6,482 bases of DNA, from contig DAHVFK010000205.1 in NCBI GenBank assembly GCA_027317055.1, positions 1-6,482 on the forward strand, in the 5' to 3' direction. Origin of the DNA: Betaproteobacteria bacterium (GTDB lineage Bacteria > Pseudomonadota > Gammaproteobacteria > Burkholderiales > SG8-39). The notes beneath the pieces are model-generated. The model searched no databases. It was not told where the DNA came from and was given only the letters and a program-made list of their open reading frames with translations. Numbering within the stretch: the first letter of the stretch is position 1; each line of letters begins with the position of its first letter. Positions 5,227 to 6,482 of the stretch are shown one piece after another. Made by a program: the position numbers and the translations under genes.

Positions 5227-5763
5227 TCACTCGAGCACCTCGATGACGCGCTGGTTGTTGGTGTAGATGCAAATATCGGCGGCGATCGCGAGCGACTTGT
5301 CGACGATCTCGCGCGCACCGAGCGAAGTGTTCTCCAGCAGCGCGCGTGCGGCGCTCTGCGCGTAGGGACCGCCCGAGCCGATCGCGACAATTCCCTGCTC
5401 CGGCTCGAGCACGTCGCCCATGCCGGTGATGATCAGCGAGTGCTCGCGGTCGGCCACGGCGAGCATCGCCTCGAGCCGCCGCAGGATCCGGTCGGTGCGC
5501 CAGTCCTTGGCCAGCTCTACCGCCGAGCGCAGGACGTTGCCCTGGTGCTTGTCGAGCTTCGCCTCGAAGCGCTCGAAGAGCGTGAACGCGTCGGCGGTGC
5601 CGCCGGCGAAGCCGGCCAGGATACGGTCGTTGTACAGCCGTCGCACCTTGCGCGCGCCCGCCTTGAGCACGATGTTGCCGAGGGTAACCTGGCCGTCGCC
5701 GCCCAGGGCGACGTCGACGCCGCGGCGGACCGAGAGGATGGTGGTGCCGTGCAGTTGTTCCAT
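5227..5763 (-). CDS. hslV: HslV, proteolytic subunit of the HslVU protease
   Basis: A proteasome-beta-like, threonine-type peptidase that assembles as a double hexamer and degrades proteins unfolded by HslU. The 178-residue precursor starts MEQLHG, a six-residue leader removed to expose catalytic T7 (mature Thr1). Other active-site residues are in place: D23 in GGDGQ (mature D17) and K39 in ARKVRR (mature K33). GSGGPYAQ and the C-terminal YTNNQ segment are typical of the family. The ATG at 5763 follows AGGG, which directly follows the TAA of the STAS gene 8 bp upstream, so the two are probably one transcript. hslVU is sigma-32-controlled in E. coli. No heat-shock promoter was seen in the short gap before hslV, so control probably lies upstream of the STAS gene or outside the window. 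Confidence 0.98.
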   Translation of the reverse strand: MEQLHGTTILSVRRGVDVALGGDGQVTLGNIVLKAGARKVRRLYNDRILAGFAGGTADAFTLFERFEAKLDKHQGNVLRSAVELAKDWRTDRILRRLEAMLAVADREHSLIITGMGDVLEPEQGIVAIGSGGPYAQSAARALLENTSLGAREIVDKSLAIAADICIYTNNQRVIEVLE

Positions 5764-5771
5764 GGTGCCCT

Positions 5772-6464
5772 TTAGTTTCCGTTGCGCGGGGTGACTTTGG
5801 CGAGCGCCGATACGCCCATCACCTCGAACAGCGCCGCGATCAGCTGGTTCACGTTTTCGAGCTCGAGCCGCCCGCCGTTGCGGATCAGCTCCGCGGCGAG
5901 ATTGAGCAGCGCGGCCGCCGAGACGAAATCGACGCGCTTCAGGCTCGAGCAGTCGACCTCGACTCGCGTGCGGCTCGCGCCGGCCTCGGCCACCACGTCG
6001 AGAAAGGCTTTCGCATGGCCGACGATCTCGCGCGGCGCGGCGAGCGAATCTACCGCCGGCGGCGCCAGCTCGACGTCGAACAGCGGCGGCTCGCATTCAA
6101 AGCGGCCGGCATACTCGCGCGCGCGCTCGGCGAACGCCTCGCGCTCGCCGAGCTCGCGGTGAAGGTCGAGCAGCATCAGCCACGGGCGCTCCGCCGCCGG
6201 CGCCAAATTTTCCTTTTTCACTGCGCGCGCGAGGCTGCGCTTGGCCTCCACATTCTGCGCGTTGGCGTACAGGATCGCCGCCTCTTCGACCGCCGCGGCG
6301 AGCCCCGAGGATGCCGACACCACTTCGATGTTCAGGCGCGAGTCGGTGCCCGCCGGGATACGCTGCGTGCGCTCGGTTTGCCAGCCCAGCGGCAGCTTGT
6401 CCGTCACGTCCGGGGACTTGCCCGCCCTCTTGCGCAAATTCCTATCGCCAGCACCGGAGCTCAT
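5772..6464 (-). CDS. STAS-domain protein encoded upstream of hslVU, function unknown
   Basis: A 230-residue cytoplasmic protein with no signal peptide or membrane segment. Residues 1-45 are polar and probably disordered. Residues 55-123 are helical and carry a pattern I recognise from betaproteobacterial STAS proteins: EEAAILYAN at 60-68, PWLMLLDLHRELGEREAF at 94-111, then FECEPPLF at 122-129, resembling a TPR-like repeat. The STAS domain occupies roughly 130-225, with the characteristic strand-loop-helix VEVDCSSLKRVDFVSAAALL at 168-187. S182 lies close to where SpoIIAA-type anti-anti-sigma factors carry their phosphorylated serine, but the DSSG motif itself is absent. STAS proteins switch partners in sigma-factor cascades or, as in MlaB, serve as transporter subunits; nothing here decides between these. 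The ATG at 6464 follows a purine stretch (GGGGGA). It is probably co-transcribed with hslV and hslU. The 18 bases beyond its start show nothing further. Confidence 0.8.
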   Translation of the reverse strand: MSSGAGDRNLRKRAGKSPDVTDKLPLGWQTERTQRIPAGTDSRLNIEVVSASSGLAAAVEEAAILYANAQNVEAKRSLARAVKKENLAPAAERPWLMLLDLHRELGEREAFAERAREYAGRFECEPPLFDVELAPPAVDSLAAPREIVGHAKAFLDVVAEAGASRTRVEVDCSSLKRVDFVSAAALLNLAAELIRNGGRLELENVNQLIAALFEVMGVSALAKVTPRNGN

Positions 6465-6482
6465 GGGGTCCCCCGCTCGCGT

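Noticed and set aside
3821..5266. A 481-codon plus-strand open frame covering the hslU region
   Set aside because: It is the antisense shadow of hslU in very GC-rich DNA. Its product is Arg/Leu/Asp-rich without recognisable domains, whereas the minus strand encodes complete HslU motifs.
6463..6482. CCCCAT on the minus strand at the STAS start codon, resembling a sigma-32 -10 element
   Set aside because: It overlaps the ATG itself, so transcription would start inside the gene, and the matching -35 position falls at or beyond the window edge.

Overview
The window is GC-rich (about two-thirds G+C by eye) and densely packed chromosomal DNA. Its gene content (argB, a pyrimidine 5'-nucleotidase, slmA, hslVU with a STAS protein upstream, and MoeB/ThiF) points to a betaproteobacterium. 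This rests on recognising protein families and remembered gene neighbourhoods, not on a search. Nothing suggests a phage, IS element, CRISPR array or RNA gene.

Layout: (1) Bases 2-712, + strand: a MoeB/ThiF-type adenylyltransferase whose first ~15-20 codons lie off the left edge. (2) Bases 697-2856, - strand: argB, a HAD-type pyrimidine 5'-nucleotidase and an SlmA-like TetR regulator, read in that order. The first two are joined by a TAATG overlap. (3) Bases 2872-3147, - strand: a complete small transcription unit made of a near-consensus sigma-32 (heat-shock) promoter, a Shine-Dalgarno sequence, a 50-codon ORF and an intrinsic terminator. The ORF carries the first and last segments of a small heat-shock protein (Hsp20) and lacks the whole alpha-crystallin domain. 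(4) Bases 3163-3929, + strand: an ECF-type sigma factor and, through an ATGA overlap, a 71-residue soluble zinc-finger (HxxxCxxC) probable anti-sigma factor. (5) Bases 3917-6464, - strand: a STAS-domain protein, the protease subunit HslV and the ATPase HslU, read in that order with gaps of 8 and 5 bp.

The gene blocks meet tail-to-tail with short coding overlaps (697-712 and 3917-3929) and head-to-head at 3077-3162. That 86-bp divergent gap must hold both the heat-shock promoter and whatever drives the sigma factor. Functionally the right half is stress and protein quality control: HslVU degrades misfolded proteins, Hsp20 proteins normally hold them, and the ECF pair senses an unknown signal. 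The left half is housekeeping: arginine synthesis, nucleotide metabolism, chromosome/division control, and sulfur transfer for molybdopterin or thiamine.

The most unusual item is the arms-only Hsp20 ORF, which keeps a complete heat-shock expression cassette although the chaperone core is gone.
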